This document shows positions 1 to 10,676 of a stretch of 64,000 nucleotides of DNA, piece after piece; positions within the stretch are counted from its first letter, which is position 1, and each line of letters opens with the position of its first letter. This DNA is from Humitalea rosea (GTDB lineage Bacteria; Pseudomonadota; Alphaproteobacteria; Acetobacterales; Acetobacteraceae), in contig NZ_QKYU01000001.1 of the NCBI RefSeq assembly GCF_003253705.1, positions 62,001 to 126,000 on the forward strand, given 5' to 3'. The notes beneath the pieces are model-generated. The model was not told where the DNA came from. It searched no databases and saw nothing but the letters and a program-made list of their open reading frames with translations. The translations under genes were made by a program, and so were the position numbers.

Positions 1-903
1 GAGGCAGAGCCGGGCATCCTTGTTGTCGAAGGGCGCGCGGGAGTTGTTCATGCGGATGACGAAGACGCGCATGCTTTCATCGCGCGCGACGCGGGTGCGC
101 GGGTTGCGCTCCACGCGCTCCACCTGGTCCGGCGGCAGATAGGAATCCGTCGCGTCGATATCGCCGCGCAGCAGCGCGAGGACCCGCGTCGAGGTCTCCA
201 TCACCGGGCGCGAGCGCACGGAAGCGATCGGATGGGCATTGCCCGCCCAGCCCATGAAATGCTCGGGGAAGCGCTCAAGGTCCATGGCGACGCGCGCCTG
301 GTAGGTCTCGGGGTTGAGGCGATAGGCGCCCGAACCCGCGTCATGCGCGGCGAGCCAGGCATTGCCCCAATCATCATTCTCCACATGCTGCGACAGCACG
401 CGCGGATTGACGATGGCCACGAGCGGCATGGCGGAGAGGAAGGGCGCGTAGGGCGTGCTCAGCACGAAGCGGACCGTATGCGCGGCCGGCGCGGTCACGT
501 TCTCGGCCGTCAGCACCGGCGTGAAGGCGGCGGCCGGCGCGCGGCGCAGCGTCAGCAGGCGGCGGAAGGAATAGGCCACATCCTCGGCGGTGATCTCGCT
601 GCCATCATGGAACCTGGCGCCGCTCCGCAGCGTGAAATCCCAGGTCAGCCCATCGGCCGACACCGTATGCGACGTCGCGAGCCAGGGTTCGAGCTGCGGC
701 GGATTGCTCTGATAGCGGTAGAGCCCGTCATAGACGTTCAGCAGGATGAACTGGCTCGGCACGTCGAAGATCGCATGCGGGTCCAGCGTCGCCGGGAGGG
801 TGTCGCCCCAGACCAGCGGTCTCTGCTGTGCCGATGCGGCCAAAGGTGCCGCAACGACGAGAGAGAGGGCGATGGCGGATGCGCGCAACAGGCGATTGAT
901 CAT
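1..903 (-). CDS. Family 5 extracellular solute-binding protein of a peptide/nickel-type ABC transporter (partial)
   Basis: Periplasmic binding protein of the oligopeptide/nickel class (SBP family 5), truncated at the window edge so that about 300 N-terminal residues are visible. It starts at the ATG at 903 and begins MINRLLRASAIALSLVVAAP, a Sec signal peptide with likely cleavage near ASAQQ. The mature part carries the family pattern: a TLDPHA stretch, then NVYDGLYRY, then the SADGLTWDFTLR and RFHDGSEITAEDVAYSF blocks. Such proteins deliver small peptides or other amino compounds to inner-membrane permeases. Its own permeases must lie beyond the left edge, because the complete transporter to the right has its own binding protein. 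Substrate unknown. Confidence 0.88.
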   Translation of the reverse strand, partial: MINRLLRASAIALSLVVAAPLAASAQQRPLVWGDTLPATLDPHAIFDVPSQFILLNVYDGLYRYQSNPPQLEPWLATSHTVSADGLTWDFTLRSGARFHDGSEITAEDVAYSFRRLLTLRRAPAAAFTPVLTAENVTAPAAHTVRFVLSTPYAPFLSAMPLVAIVNPRVLSQHVENDDWGNAWLAAHDAGSGAYRLNPETYQARVAMDLERFPEHFMGWAGNAHPIASVRSRPVMETSTRVLALLRGDIDATDSYLPPDQVERVERNPRTRVARDESMRVFVIRMNNSRAPFDNKDARLCL

Positions 904-1040
904 GACGCTGACCCCGTGACATTCCCGCCATCAGAAGGTGCCAGGGTAGGACGCGCAACCACCTGCCACGCCTCAATTCACCGGATGCCGCCGCGCCTGC
1001 CGCGTGCTTGGGCGGTACTGCCGAAGAAGGGGGCAGACCC

Positions 1041-1805
1041 TCAGCTGGCGTAGTCGGGCTCCTCACGATCCAGCACCCGCCGCCAGGCATCCAGATGCAG
1101 CCGCGCATCCAGCTTCTCGCCCCAGGCGCCGGCGTGGTGGCGGCGCAGGCTGTCAGGCAAGCTATGCAGTTTTTGCCCGGTCTGCATCGCCGTCATCTGG
1201 TACATGCATGTCCGCTCGGCGATATAGCATTCGTCGAAGGCGTCATGGATCGTCGGTCCCACCACGGTGACGCCATGGCCCCGCATCACCATGATGGTCT
1301 TGTCGCCCATCAGCCGCGCGATGCGATCGCCCTCGGCATTGTTGTGGACCGGCTCATCGCCTTGGGGATCATAGACCGTGCGGTCGTTCAGCAGCAGGTT
1401 GTTGTGGTGCGACAGGGAAAATTCGGCGCCCTCGATCATCGACAGCGCGGTCAGGTATTGCGGATGCACATGAACGACGCAGGCCGCCCCCGGATTGAGC
1501 ATGTGGATGCGCGCATGGATATGGAAGGCGACCTTGCGCAATTCGCCGGTGCCGCGCAGCACCTTTCCCTCCAGGTCGCAGACGATGAGGTCGCTGGCCT
1601 TCAACTCCCGGAACAGATAGCCGCGCGGGTTGATGAGGAAGCGCGGCTCCGCCTCATCCGGCAGCATCAGGCTGTTGTGGTTGCCGATGTGCTCGTTCCA
1701 GCCGAGCCGCGAGGCGATGCGGAAGACCGCGGCCATATCGCAGCGCAGCATCCATTCATGCTCCTCCGCCTTGCCGCTGGTGAGGGTGCGGACGACGTTG
1801 GCCAT
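1041..1805 (-). CDS. Class II aldolase/adducin-family protein
   Basis: Cytoplasmic zinc-dependent aldolase/epimerase-fold protein of 254 residues, the usual length for the fuculose-phosphate aldolase and ribulose-phosphate epimerase superfamily. Supporting motifs are NHNSLML near the N-terminus, the metal-binding VVHVHPQYLTAL stretch, SHHNNLLL, and the late GHGVTVVG block that supplies the third metal histidine. The ATG at 1805 was chosen because a GGAGA ribosome-binding site lies just upstream; an in-frame extension to 1922 has no such support. It is divergent from the dimethylformamidase-like gene across 128 bp. The real substrate cannot be read from sequence; many bacterial members act on sugar phosphates or on tetronate/erythronate-type acids. 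Confidence 0.85.
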   Translation of the reverse strand: MANVVRTLTSGKAEEHEWMLRCDMAAVFRIASRLGWNEHIGNHNSLMLPDEAEPRFLINPRGYLFRELKASDLIVCDLEGKVLRGTGELRKVAFHIHARIHMLNPGAACVVHVHPQYLTALSMIEGAEFSLSHHNNLLLNDRTVYDPQGDEPVHNNAEGDRIARLMGDKTIMVMRGHGVTVVGPTIHDAFDECYIAERTCMYQMTAMQTGQKLHSLPDSLRRHHAGAWGEKLDARLHLDAWRRVLDREEPDYAS

Positions 1806-1933
1806 GGAAGTCTCCGGCGAGGAATTTCGGTGCAGCGCCGAGCTTCGCATGACATTTTCCTGTTGGCCACTCCGTTGACGCGGCCGCGTCCTGCGGCAAG
1901 CATTCGCGCTTCTACCCGTCAAGGACGTGCGCC

Positions 1934-4129
1934 ATGCCTCCCGAGCCGTCTGCCGCGGAACTGCCGATCACCGGCTACCTCGATCGTTTCTCCCGCCGGC
2001 CGGGGGAACGGGTCGCCGCGCATGTGAGCGTGCCGGGCGGGGAGAGCTTCCGCGCCCGCCTGGTCCGGGTGATCTCCGGCGATCCGAACCCCGCCGGGCC
2101 GGGATTGCGGTTCGAGGATCTGTCCGCCCGCTTCGACGCGAATTTTCCCGGCCGCCACCAGCCGATCCACCTCGGTTCCCATGCGCTGGTGCCGCGGCCG
2201 CCGGGGCGCGGGCAGGGGGCCTGCTGCTGGACCGCGCTGGTCTGGCTCGCCGCCCCGCCCCCGGCCGAGGCGGCCGTGATGAGCGAGGAGCAGGGGCCCT
2301 GCATCGTGACCCTGGCGATCGGCCCCGGCGGTGCGATGGCCCGCATCGCCGCACCGGGGCTGGAGGCGCGCCTGGCCATCGCCGAGCCGCTGCGGCTCGG
2401 CTGCTGGTACCGGCTCTGGCTCAGCGCCGATCCCGCCACCGGGGCGCTGCTGCTGGGGCAGCAGGCGCTTGAGGCGTACCCCGCGCATATCGCTGAGACG
2501 AGCGTGGCCGGGCTGGTGCTGCCGGATGGCGGCGGCGGGCTGCTGATCGGCGCACGGGGGCTTGCGGCCCCGCAGGCGCATATCACCGCGAAGATCGAGG
2601 CGCCGGCGCTGCTCGCCGGCTTCCGCACCGGCTGGCCGCAGCCCGACACCGGCCTCGCCGCCGCGGACCCGGCGATCCTGGCCGCCTGGGACTTTTCCCT
2701 CGGCATGTCCAGCCAGGACATCACCGACCTCGGCCCCCAGGCCTGCCACGGCACGCTCGTGAACCTGCCGACGCGGGCGATGGTGGGGGCGCGCTGGAGC
2801 GGCACCGAGATGTGCTGGCGCCATGCGCCGGCCGATTACGCCGCCATCCATTTCCATGCCGATGACCTCGGCGATTGCGGCTGGGCCGCGGATTTCCACT
2901 TCGAGGTGCCGGCCGACCTGCCGAGCGGGGCCTATGCCCTGCGCCTCACCTGCGCCGCCGGCGAGGATATGCTGCCCTTCTACGTGCTGCCGCCGCGGGG
3001 CGTGGCGCGGGCGCCGGTCGCCTTCCTCGCCTCGACCTTCACCTACCAGGCCTATGCGAACCATTCGCGCGGCAATGCCGATGCCGAGTACAAGGCCCGC
3101 GCCGCCGCCTGGGGCGCCTCGGCGTACAATCCGGACGATTACCCGGGCTATGGCCGCTCCACCTACAACCGCCATCCGGACAACAGCGGGATCGCCTTCT
3201 CCTCCCGCCTGCGGCCGATCCTGACGATGCGGCCAGGGTTCCTGACCTTCAACGACGCGCGCGGCTCGGGGCTGCGGCACTACCCGGCCGACACGCATAT
3301 CCTCGCCTGGCTGGAGGCCAAGGGCATCGCCTTCGACGTGCTGACCGACGAGGATCTGCACGAGGAGGGCCAGGCGCTGCTCGCGCCCTATCGCGTGGTG
3401 ATGACCGGATCGCATCCCGAATACCACACGCTGCATACGCTGGATGCGCTGCAGGGCTACACCCGCGACGGCGGGCGGCTGATGTATATGGGCGGCAACG
3501 GCTTCTACTGGCGTGTCGCCTGCGTGGCCGAGCTGCCCGGGGTGATCGAGCTGCGCCGCGCCGAGGGCGGCATCCGCGCCTGGGCCGCCGAGCCCGGCGA
3601 ATACTACCACGCGCTCGATGGCCAGTATGGCGGGCTGTGGCGGCGCAACCGCCGCCCGCCGCAGATGCTCGCCGGCGTCGGCTTCTCCGGCCAGGGCGCG
3701 TTCGAGAGCACCTATTACCGCCGCACCGAAGCCTCGCATGATCCGCGCCACGCCTGGATTTTCGCCGGCGTCGAGGGCGAGATCCTCGGCGACTACGGTC
3801 TTTCGGGCGGCGGGGCCGCGGGGTTCGAACTCGATCGCGCCGACCCGGCGCTGGGCACGCCGGACCAGACCGTGATCCTCGCCTGTTCCGAGGACCCGCC
3901 GTCTTCCTTCGTCACCGTGCCCGAGGAAATCCTCTCCCGCTTCACCACCATCAGCGGCGAGGAGCAGGATGCGTTGAAGCGTGGTGAGATCGTGTATTTC
4001 GAGACGCCGGGCGGTGGCGCGGTCTTCTCGGTGGGCTCCATCACCTATTGCGGCAGCCTGTGGCAGGATGGCTTTGCCGGCCCCATCAGCCGGCTGACCG
4101 AAAACGTGCTGCGGCGGTTTTCCGCGTGA
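1934..4129 (+). CDS. N,N-dimethylformamidase large (beta) subunit-like protein
   Basis: A 731-residue protein resembling the large subunit of N,N-dimethylformamidase, an iron amidohydrolase that splits dimethylformamide into dimethylamine and formate. The N-terminus has the family opening GYLDRFSRRPGE and RLVRVISGDPNPAGPG. A central jelly-roll/LamG-like region follows, then a GATase-like alpha/beta C-terminal half with YNRHPDNSGIAFSSRLRP, TGSHPEYHT (tyrosine 497) and MGGNGFYW (tyrosine 525). The family binds iron through tyrosine and acidic side chains; I did not assign ligands. No small-subunit (DmfA1) gene of about 130 residues is visible next to it. It opens an operon with a peptide-type ABC transporter and a zinc deacylase, so the substrate is probably an imported amide rather than dimethylformamide itself. 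An AAGGA ribosome-binding site supports the start. Confidence 0.75.
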   Translation: MPPEPSAAELPITGYLDRFSRRPGERVAAHVSVPGGESFRARLVRVISGDPNPAGPGLRFEDLSARFDANFPGRHQPIHLGSHALVPRPPGRGQGACCWTALVWLAAPPPAEAAVMSEEQGPCIVTLAIGPGGAMARIAAPGLEARLAIAEPLRLGCWYRLWLSADPATGALLLGQQALEAYPAHIAETSVAGLVLPDGGGGLLIGARGLAAPQAHITAKIEAPALLAGFRTGWPQPDTGLAAADPAILAAWDFSLGMSSQDITDLGPQACHGTLVNLPTRAMVGARWSGTEMCWRHAPADYAAIHFHADDLGDCGWAADFHFEVPADLPSGAYALRLTCAAGEDMLPFYVLPPRGVARAPVAFLASTFTYQAYANHSRGNADAEYKARAAAWGASAYNPDDYPGYGRSTYNRHPDNSGIAFSSRLRPILTMRPGFLTFNDARGSGLRHYPADTHILAWLEAKGIAFDVLTDEDLHEEGQALLAPYRVVMTGSHPEYHTLHTLDALQGYTRDGGRLMYMGGNGFYWRVACVAELPGVIELRRAEGGIRAWAAEPGEYYHALDGQYGGLWRRNRRPPQMLAGVGFSGQGAFESTYYRRTEASHDPRHAWIFAGVEGEILGDYGLSGGGAAGFELDRADPALGTPDQTVILACSEDPPSSFVTVPEEILSRFTTISGEEQDALKRGEIVYFETPGGGAVFSVGSITYCGSLWQDGFAGPISRLTENVLRRFSA

Positions 4130-4162
4130 TACTAACGTGAGTCTGGGCGGCAAAAATGCATT

Positions 4163-4177
4163 GACGCATCCTGCGTC
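4163..4177 (+). promoter_or_regulatory. Perfect inverted repeat overlapping a possible -35 box upstream of the ABC transporter
   Basis: GACGCA-TCC-TGCGTC is a perfect 6-bp inverted repeat with a 3-bp spacer. It overlaps a TTGACG hexamer (4161-4166) that could be a -35 element, although the matching -10 (GAATGT, 4184-4189) is poor. Its place 55 bp before the binding-protein start suggests an operator or an internal promoter. No regulator gene adjoins it. Confidence 0.3.
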
Positions 4178-4231
4178 GCATCGGAATGTTTGGGGCCGTC
4201 ATGCGGCCGTGCATCTGCGGGGTATCCATCC

Positions 4232-5806
4232 ATGAAGCGCTCTTTTCTCGCCTCCTCGTTGATCGCCGCGGCTTTTGCCTTGCCCGCGGCACCGGCGATG
4301 GCGACGCCCTTCCAATGCCCGACGCGGGGCGGGGATCTGGTGTTCGGCCAGGAAGCCAACGTCAATTCGCTGGATCAGATGACCTCCAGCACGATCTCCA
4401 CGCGCAACATCGCGATGAACATCTTCGAAACGCTGATGACGCGCGACGAGAACAACAACCCGATCCTGGAGCTGGCCGAGGCGATGGAGGAGGGGGCCGA
4501 CGGGCTCTCCTACACCTTCAAGCTGCGGCACGGGATCGTGTTCCACAATGGCAAGCCGATGACCTCGGCCGATGTCGCCGCCTCCTTCGACCGCTACAAG
4601 CGGATCGGGTTGCAGCGCAGCACGCTCGACAATGTCGCGGGCTGGGACACGCCCGACCCCTTCACCTTCATCATCCGCATGTCGCGGGTGCAGCCGACCT
4701 TCATCGAGGCGCTGAGCTCCTTCTCCGTGCCCATCGTGATCGTGCCGGCCGAGATGAAGGATGATGAGCGGCAGCAGCTGCGCACCATCGGCACCGGCCC
4801 GTTCAAGCTGCTGGAATTCGTGCCCGGCAGCCATGCCAAGCTCGGGCGCTATGACGGCTACCAGCCCAACACCGCCTTCGAGCAGCGCACGGGCTTCGGC
4901 GGCTATCGCGTCGCCTGCCTCGACACCGTGACCTTCCGCATCGTGACCGAGGCCAGCGCCCGCGTCGCCGGGCTCGAGACCGGCGAGTTGCAGGGGGTGG
5001 AGGATGTGCCGACCCGCTCGCTCGCCTCGCTGCGCAGCAACAGCAACATCACCATCCTGCCGCTGCAGAACTGGTGGATCCAGATCGCGCTGCCGAACAC
5101 CGCCACCCCGCCGACCAGCAACCTCGCCTTCCGCCGCGCGGTCCAGGCCGCCCTGGGGATGGAGGACATCATGGATGCGGCGACGGACGGCAATTACCGC
5201 CTGAACGTCGGCTTCCAGTATCCGAACCAGCCGACCTACACGGATGCGGGCAAGGAGACCTACAACATCAACAACGCGGCGCGGGCGCGGACCCTGCTGC
5301 GGGAATCCGGCTACCGTGGCGAGCCCATCGTCATCCTGACCAACCGCGACTATCCGGCGATGTACAATGCGGCGCTGGTGATGCAGCAGCAGATGCAGGC
5401 GGTGGGGATCAACGCCTCGCTGCGGGTGGTGGACTGGCCGACCTCGGTGCAGATGTCGCAGCAGGTCAATTCCACCGAATGGCATTTCTTCCATTCCGGC
5501 TGGGGCACGCAGCCCGCCCTCGGCGCGCTGGCGACGATGCAGTTCCTGGTATCCCCGGGTGCCAACTATCGCCCGCGCGATGACAAGGACGACCCGGATG
5601 TGCTGGCCGCCTGGAACGACATGAACAATTTGCGGAGCGAGGCCGAACGCAACGCCGCCTATGCCCGGATGCAGACTCTGGTGCTGGAACGGGCCTATGC
5701 CTATCCCTTCGGCGCGCTGACCAAGGTGCAGGCGACGCGCGCGACGGTGCAGAACTTCGTCCCCTTCCGCATCCCGCGCTTCTCCAACGTCTCGATGACC
5801 CGATGA
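4232..5806 (+). CDS. ABC transporter substrate-binding protein, SBP family 5
   Basis: Periplasmic binding protein of 524 residues for the adjacent dipeptide/oligopeptide-type importer. It starts at MKRSFLASSLIAAAFALPAA, a Sec signal peptide cleaved near AMA-TPF. The mature chain has the family-5 signatures GGDLVFGQEANVNSLDQ, NIFETLMTRDENNNPILELA, LSYTFKLRHGIVFHNGKPMTSADVAASFDR and GTGPFKLLEFVPGSH. Full-length members are 500-540 residues, so it is intact. It sits 102 bp after the dimethylformamidase-like gene and 45 bp before the first permease, in one plus-strand operon. Substrate unproven; the genetic link to two hydrolases suggests an N-acylated or amide compound. Confidence 0.93.
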   Translation: MKRSFLASSLIAAAFALPAAPAMATPFQCPTRGGDLVFGQEANVNSLDQMTSSTISTRNIAMNIFETLMTRDENNNPILELAEAMEEGADGLSYTFKLRHGIVFHNGKPMTSADVAASFDRYKRIGLQRSTLDNVAGWDTPDPFTFIIRMSRVQPTFIEALSSFSVPIVIVPAEMKDDERQQLRTIGTGPFKLLEFVPGSHAKLGRYDGYQPNTAFEQRTGFGGYRVACLDTVTFRIVTEASARVAGLETGELQGVEDVPTRSLASLRSNSNITILPLQNWWIQIALPNTATPPTSNLAFRRAVQAALGMEDIMDAATDGNYRLNVGFQYPNQPTYTDAGKETYNINNAARARTLLRESGYRGEPIVILTNRDYPAMYNAALVMQQQMQAVGINASLRVVDWPTSVQMSQQVNSTEWHFFHSGWGTQPALGALATMQFLVSPGANYRPRDDKDDPDVLAAWNDMNNLRSEAERNAAYARMQTLVLERAYAYPFGALTKVQATRATVQNFVPFRIPRFSNVSMTR

Positions 5807-5851
5807 CGGCGGCGGCGTGGTGACAACAGGCGCGTTGCAGCAGACGGCGCA

Positions 5852-6796
5852 GTGATCCGGGTTGCCATCGGGCGTCTGCTCAGCGCGCTGCCCGTCTTGC
5901 TCATCGTCAGCCTCATCAGCTTCGGGCTGATGCGGCTGATCCCCGGGGATCCGGCGGCGGCCATCGCGGGGATCTCCGCGACACCCGCCCAGCTCGCGCA
6001 GCTTCGCGTGGATCTCGGGCTGGACCAGCCCTTGCTGGTGCAGCTGTTGCGATATTACGAGGGGCTGGTGCAGGGCGACCTCGGGCGGTCCCTGCTGCTC
6101 GGCAAGGGCGTCTTCGCCGCCACCATGGAACGGCTGCCCGTCACCATCGGGCTTTCGCTCTATGCGCTGGTGATCACGCTGCTGATCGGGCTGGCCGCCG
6201 GCATCATCGCGGCGCTGCGGCAGAACAGCATCGTGGACCAGGCAGCGATGATGTTCGCGATGATCGGCATCTCGGTGCCGAGCTTCTTCCTCGGCCTGGT
6301 CATGATCATCGTCTTCGGGGTGCATCTGGGCTGGCTGCCGACCGGCGGCTACATCCCCTTCTCGCAAGACCCGCTCGGCTGGCTCAGCAGCAGCACCATG
6401 CCGGCGATTTCCCTGGCCTTGCTGCAAGCGGGGCTGCTCGCCCGCATCACCCGCTCAAGCATGCTCGAAGTGCTGCGCCAGGACTACATCCGCACCGCGC
6501 GGGCCAAGGGGCTGCCGATGCGGCAGGTGATCCTGAAGCACGCCCTGGCCAATGCGCTGATCCCCATCGTCACCGTGGTCGGCATCATCGTGACCCTGCT
6601 CGTCTCGGGGGCTGTGGTGACGGAGGCGCTGTTCTCGCTGCCCGGCATGGGCCAGTTGCTGACCCAGGCGGTGCTGAACCGGGATTACCCGATGGTGCAG
6701 GGCGGGTTGCTGCTGGTGACGACCTTTCTCGTGATGGTGAACATATTGGTCGATGTGCTCTACGCCGCGCTCGATCCGCGGGTGCGCTATGAGTGA
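5852..6796 (+). CDS. ABC transporter permease, DppB/OppB type
   Basis: Inner-membrane permease of 314 residues from a GTG start. It shows the DppB layout: an N-terminal membrane helix (LLSALPVLLIVSLISFGLMR) followed by LIPGDPA, a periplasmic stretch ending in the motif LGLDQPLLVQ, then five hydrophobic segments. The cytoplasmic coupling loop YIRTARAKGLPMRQVILKHA matches the EAA motif that docks on the ATPase. The next permease begins inside its last codons (8-bp overlap), which implies translational coupling. There is no strong ribosome-binding site before the GTG. Confidence 0.93.
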   Translation: MIRVAIGRLLSALPVLLIVSLISFGLMRLIPGDPAAAIAGISATPAQLAQLRVDLGLDQPLLVQLLRYYEGLVQGDLGRSLLLGKGVFAATMERLPVTIGLSLYALVITLLIGLAAGIIAALRQNSIVDQAAMMFAMIGISVPSFFLGLVMIIVFGVHLGWLPTGGYIPFSQDPLGWLSSSTMPAISLALLQAGLLARITRSSMLEVLRQDYIRTARAKGLPMRQVILKHALANALIPIVTVVGIIVTLLVSGAVVTEALFSLPGMGQLLTQAVLNRDYPMVQGGLLLVTTFLVMVNILVDVLYAALDPRVRYE

Positions 6797-7666
6797 GCTC
6801 GCGGCGGAGGATTTCGCGCCCCAACGCGTCCATCCGGCGCGGGCGACGCTGAAACGGCTGTTCCACCATCGGCTGTTCGTGACCGGCCTCGCGCTGTTCG
6901 GCGTCATCGCGATCATCGCGGCCCTCGCGCCCTGGATCACCGATGTGGACCCGAACCGCCTGTCCATGCGCAACAAGTTCCTTTCCCCCAACGGGGATTG
7001 GGTCTTCGGCACCGACAACTTCGGCCGCAGCCTCTGGTCGCGCACGGTCTGGGGGGCGCAGCTTTCGATGATCATCGGCGCCTCGGTCGTCGCGCTGAAT
7101 GCGGTGTTCGGCACGCTGATCGGTGCCGCGGCGGGCTACTTCCGCCGGCTGGACAACATGCTGATGCGGGTGAATGACGCGCTGATGGCCTTCCCCGCGA
7201 TCCTGCTCGCGATCGCCGTCACCTCGGTGCTCGGCCCGTCCACGCTGAACGTCATCCTCGCCTTGGGCATCGTCTATATCCCGCGCACCGCGCGCATCGT
7301 GCGCTCCTCGGTGATCGTGCTGCGGGAGATGGAATATGTGCAGGCCGCGGTCGCGGCCGGCGCCGGGCATTGGCGCATCCTGCGCCACCACATCCTGCCG
7401 AACGCCATGGCGCCGATGATCGTGCAGCTTTCCTTCCTCTTCGCCTATGCGGTGCTGTCGGAGGCCACACTCTCCTTCCTCGGCGTCGGTGCCGTGCCGC
7501 CCACACCCACCTGGGGCAACATCATGGCCGAGGGCCGCGACTACATGCGTGATGCGCCATGGATCATCACCATTCCAGGTATCGCGCTGATGATCACCGT
7601 CATGGGGCTGAACCTGCTCGGCGACGGGTTGCGCGACGTGCTCGACCCACGGCTCAGGATCCAGCA

Positions 7667-7670
<4 letters not shown>
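6789..7670 (+). CDS. ABC transporter permease, DppC/OppC type
   Basis: Second inner-membrane permease, 293 residues, partner of the DppB-type subunit. The N-terminal OppC_N segment is followed by a membrane helix (LFVTGLALFGVIAIIAALAPW), then the conserved GTDNFGRSLWSRTVWGAQLS stretch. The EAA coupling loop reads EYVQAAVAAGAGHWRILRHHILPN, and the C-terminus ends GDGLRDVLDPRLR, typical of the family. The start is ATG within the last codons of the upstream permease (ATGAGTGA overlap). Its stop overlaps the GTG start of the first ATPase by 4 bp, so the transporter genes are translationally coupled. Confidence 0.94.
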
Positions 7671-8661
<991 letters not shown>

Positions 8662-8665
<4 letters not shown>

Positions 8666-9666
8666 CCGAGCCGCTGGTGGAAGTCGCAGCGCTGTCCAAG
8701 CACTTCCCGCTTGGCGGCAAGAATTTCTTCGGCCGCCGCCATGGCGCGGTGCTGCGCGCGGTGGATGAGGTCTCGCTGCGGATCATGCCCGGCGAAACCC
8801 TTGGCCTGGTCGGGGAATCCGGCTGCGGCAAATCGACGCTGGGGCGGCTGCTGCTGCGGCTGATCGAGCCGACCGACGGCAACCTCATCTTCAACGGGGC
8901 GGAGATCACCCGCCTCAAGGGGGCCGCGCTGCGCGAGGTGCGGCGGTCGATGCAGATCGTGTTCCAGGACCCCTATGGCGCGCTGAACCCGCGCATGGCG
9001 GTCGAGGACATCATCGCCGAGCCGCTCATCATCCACGGCGCCAGGCAAGGCCCCGGGACCCGCAAGCAGGTCGCGTCGATGCTCGACCGGGTCGGCCTGC
9101 CGGCGCGCGCGCTGGACCGCTTCCCGCATGAGTTCTCCGGCGGCCAGCGCCAGCGCATCGGCATCGCCCGCGCGCTGATCCTGAGCCCGCGCTTCGTGGT
9201 GTGTGATGAGGCGGTCTCGGCGCTGGATGTCTCGGTGCAGGCGCAGATCGTGAACCTGTTGCAGGATCTGCAACGGGAGATGGGGCTGACCTACCTCTTC
9301 ATCGCGCATGACCTGTCGGTGGTGCGCCACATCTCGGACCGCGTGGCGGTGATGTATCTCGGCAAGGTCGTCGAGGTCGCCCAGAAGCATGCGATCTACG
9401 CCGCCCCGCTGCATCCCTATACCCAGGCGCTGATCGCGGCCGTGCCCGCCTCCCACCCCGCCGACCGTTCGCGCGGCAAGCGCGTGCGTATCGCGGGCGA
9501 TATCCCGAGCGCCTTCAACCCGCCCTCCGGCTGCCGCTTCCACACCCGCTGCCCCTATGTGATGCCGGTATGCCGCGAGGTGGTGCCGCCACTCGTCGAG
9601 CCGGTGCCGGGGCATCACGTCGCCTGCCATCTGATCGACGCGTCTCCGGCTGGAGCCCCCACATGA
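8662..9666 (+). CDS. ABC transporter ATP-binding protein, DppF/OppF type
   Basis: Second ATPase of the importer, 334 residues. It has Walker [13 protein letters not shown]-loop [14 protein letters not shown], signature [12 protein letters not shown], Walker [17 protein letters not shown] and the H-loop [11 protein letters not shown]. The C-terminal oligopeptide extension again carries paired cysteines ([15 protein letters not shown]). The start ATG overlaps the previous stop as ATGA at 8662-8665, and its own stop overlaps the next ATG in the same way. With the two permeases and the binding protein the transporter is complete. Confidence 0.94.
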
Positions 9667-10676
9667 CATCACGCCTGATCCCCGAAGTGGATTTTGCCCG
9701 CGACGGCAAGCAGACCGGCTTCATCCGGCTGTTCCACTCCACCCATGCCTCGGCCTATGGCTACATCCCGATCCCGATCGTGGTGGTGAAGAACGGCGAG
9801 GGGCCGACGGCCTTCTTCTCGGCCGGCAACCACGGCGACGAATACGAGGGTCAGATCGCGCTGACCAACCTCGTCAAATGGCTGACGCCGGAGAAGATCA
9901 AGGGCCGCGTCATCATCCTGCCGATGGCGAATTTCCCGGCGGCGATGGCCGGGCGCCGCGTCTCGCCGATCGACGACGTGAACATGAACCGCATCTTCCC
10001 CGGCGATCCCGATGGCACGGTGACGCGGCAGATCGCGCATTACATCGACAGCGAATTGCTGCCGCTGGCCGATCTGGTGATCGACCTGCATTCGGGCGGC
10101 TCATCGCTGATGTATGTGCCCTGCGCCTTGGCGCGGCAGTCCGACGACCCGGCGCTGTACCAGAAGCAGCTTGCGGCGCTGCGGGCCTTCGGCGCGCCCT
10201 TCACCTATATCCAGGGCGGCGCGCAGGGGCAGGGCGGCGACCAGACCCTCGGCAGCGGTGCCGCGCGGCGCGGCAAGATCGCGCTCGGCACCGAATTGGG
10301 CGGCTCCGGCACGCTGACCCCGGCCGGGCTCGCCATCGCCGAGCGTGGCTTGCGAAACCTGTTGGTGCATCTCGGCATTCTCGGCCAGGAAGAATGGGTC
10401 GAGCCGCCGGTGCCGACCCGTTTCCTCGATGTCCGCGGCCAGGACTACTACATCTACGCGCCCGAGAACGGGCTGTTCGAGCCGCTGGTGGAGCTGGGTG
10501 AGGAGGTCCAGCCGGGCCAGCCCGCAGCCCGCATCCATTTCCCCGAAACACCCTGGCTGCCGCCGGTGGAGATCGCCTTCAAGGCCGGCGGCCTCGTGAT
10601 GTGCAAACGCATCCCGGCGCGCACGATGCGGGGCGATTGCCTGTTCCATCTGGCGAGCGACCTCGCCGGGGTCTGA
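9663..10676 (+). CDS. Succinylglutamate desuccinylase/aspartoacylase-family zinc deacylase
   Basis: A 337-residue M14-like zinc hydrolase. The metal site is visible: [18 protein letters not shown] supplies the first histidine and glutamate, and [11 protein letters not shown] the second histidine. The arginine/asparagine substrate-binding stretch [15 protein letters not shown] follows the first block. The family removes acyl groups from amino acids (aspartoacylase, AstE, and the N-acetyldiaminobutyrate deacetylase DoeB, which it resembles in length and motifs). No ectoine genes are visible, so DoeB function is not claimed. It is the last gene of the operon, joined to the ATPase by an ATGA overlap, which suggests that it processes the imported compound. 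Confidence 0.85.
   Translation: MTSRLIPEVDFARDGKQTGFIRLFHSTHASAYGYIPIPIVVVKNGEGPTAFFSAGNHGDEYEGQIALTNLVKWLTPEKIKGRVIILPMANFPAAMAGRRVSPIDDVNMNRIFPGDPDGTVTRQIAHYIDSELLPLADLVIDLHSGGSSLMYVPCALARQSDDPALYQKQLAALRAFGAPFTYIQGGAQGQGGDQTLGSGAARRGKIALGTELGGSGTLTPAGLAIAERGLRNLLVHLGILGQEEWVEPPVPTRFLDVRGQDYYIYAPENGLFEPLVELGEEVQPGQPAARIHFPETPWLPPVEIAFKAGGLVMCKRIPARTMRGDCLFHLASDLAGV

Noticed and set aside
1919-4153. A 744-codon open frame on the minus strand opposite the dimethylformamidase-like gene
   Set aside because: It is rich in Arg, Gly, Ala and Gln-His with no domain, and it is a GC-skew shadow of a gene with clear family motifs.
9663-10676. Ectoine-catabolism enzyme DoeB
   Set aside because: The zinc motifs fit, but no other ectoine genes are present, so only the family is assigned.
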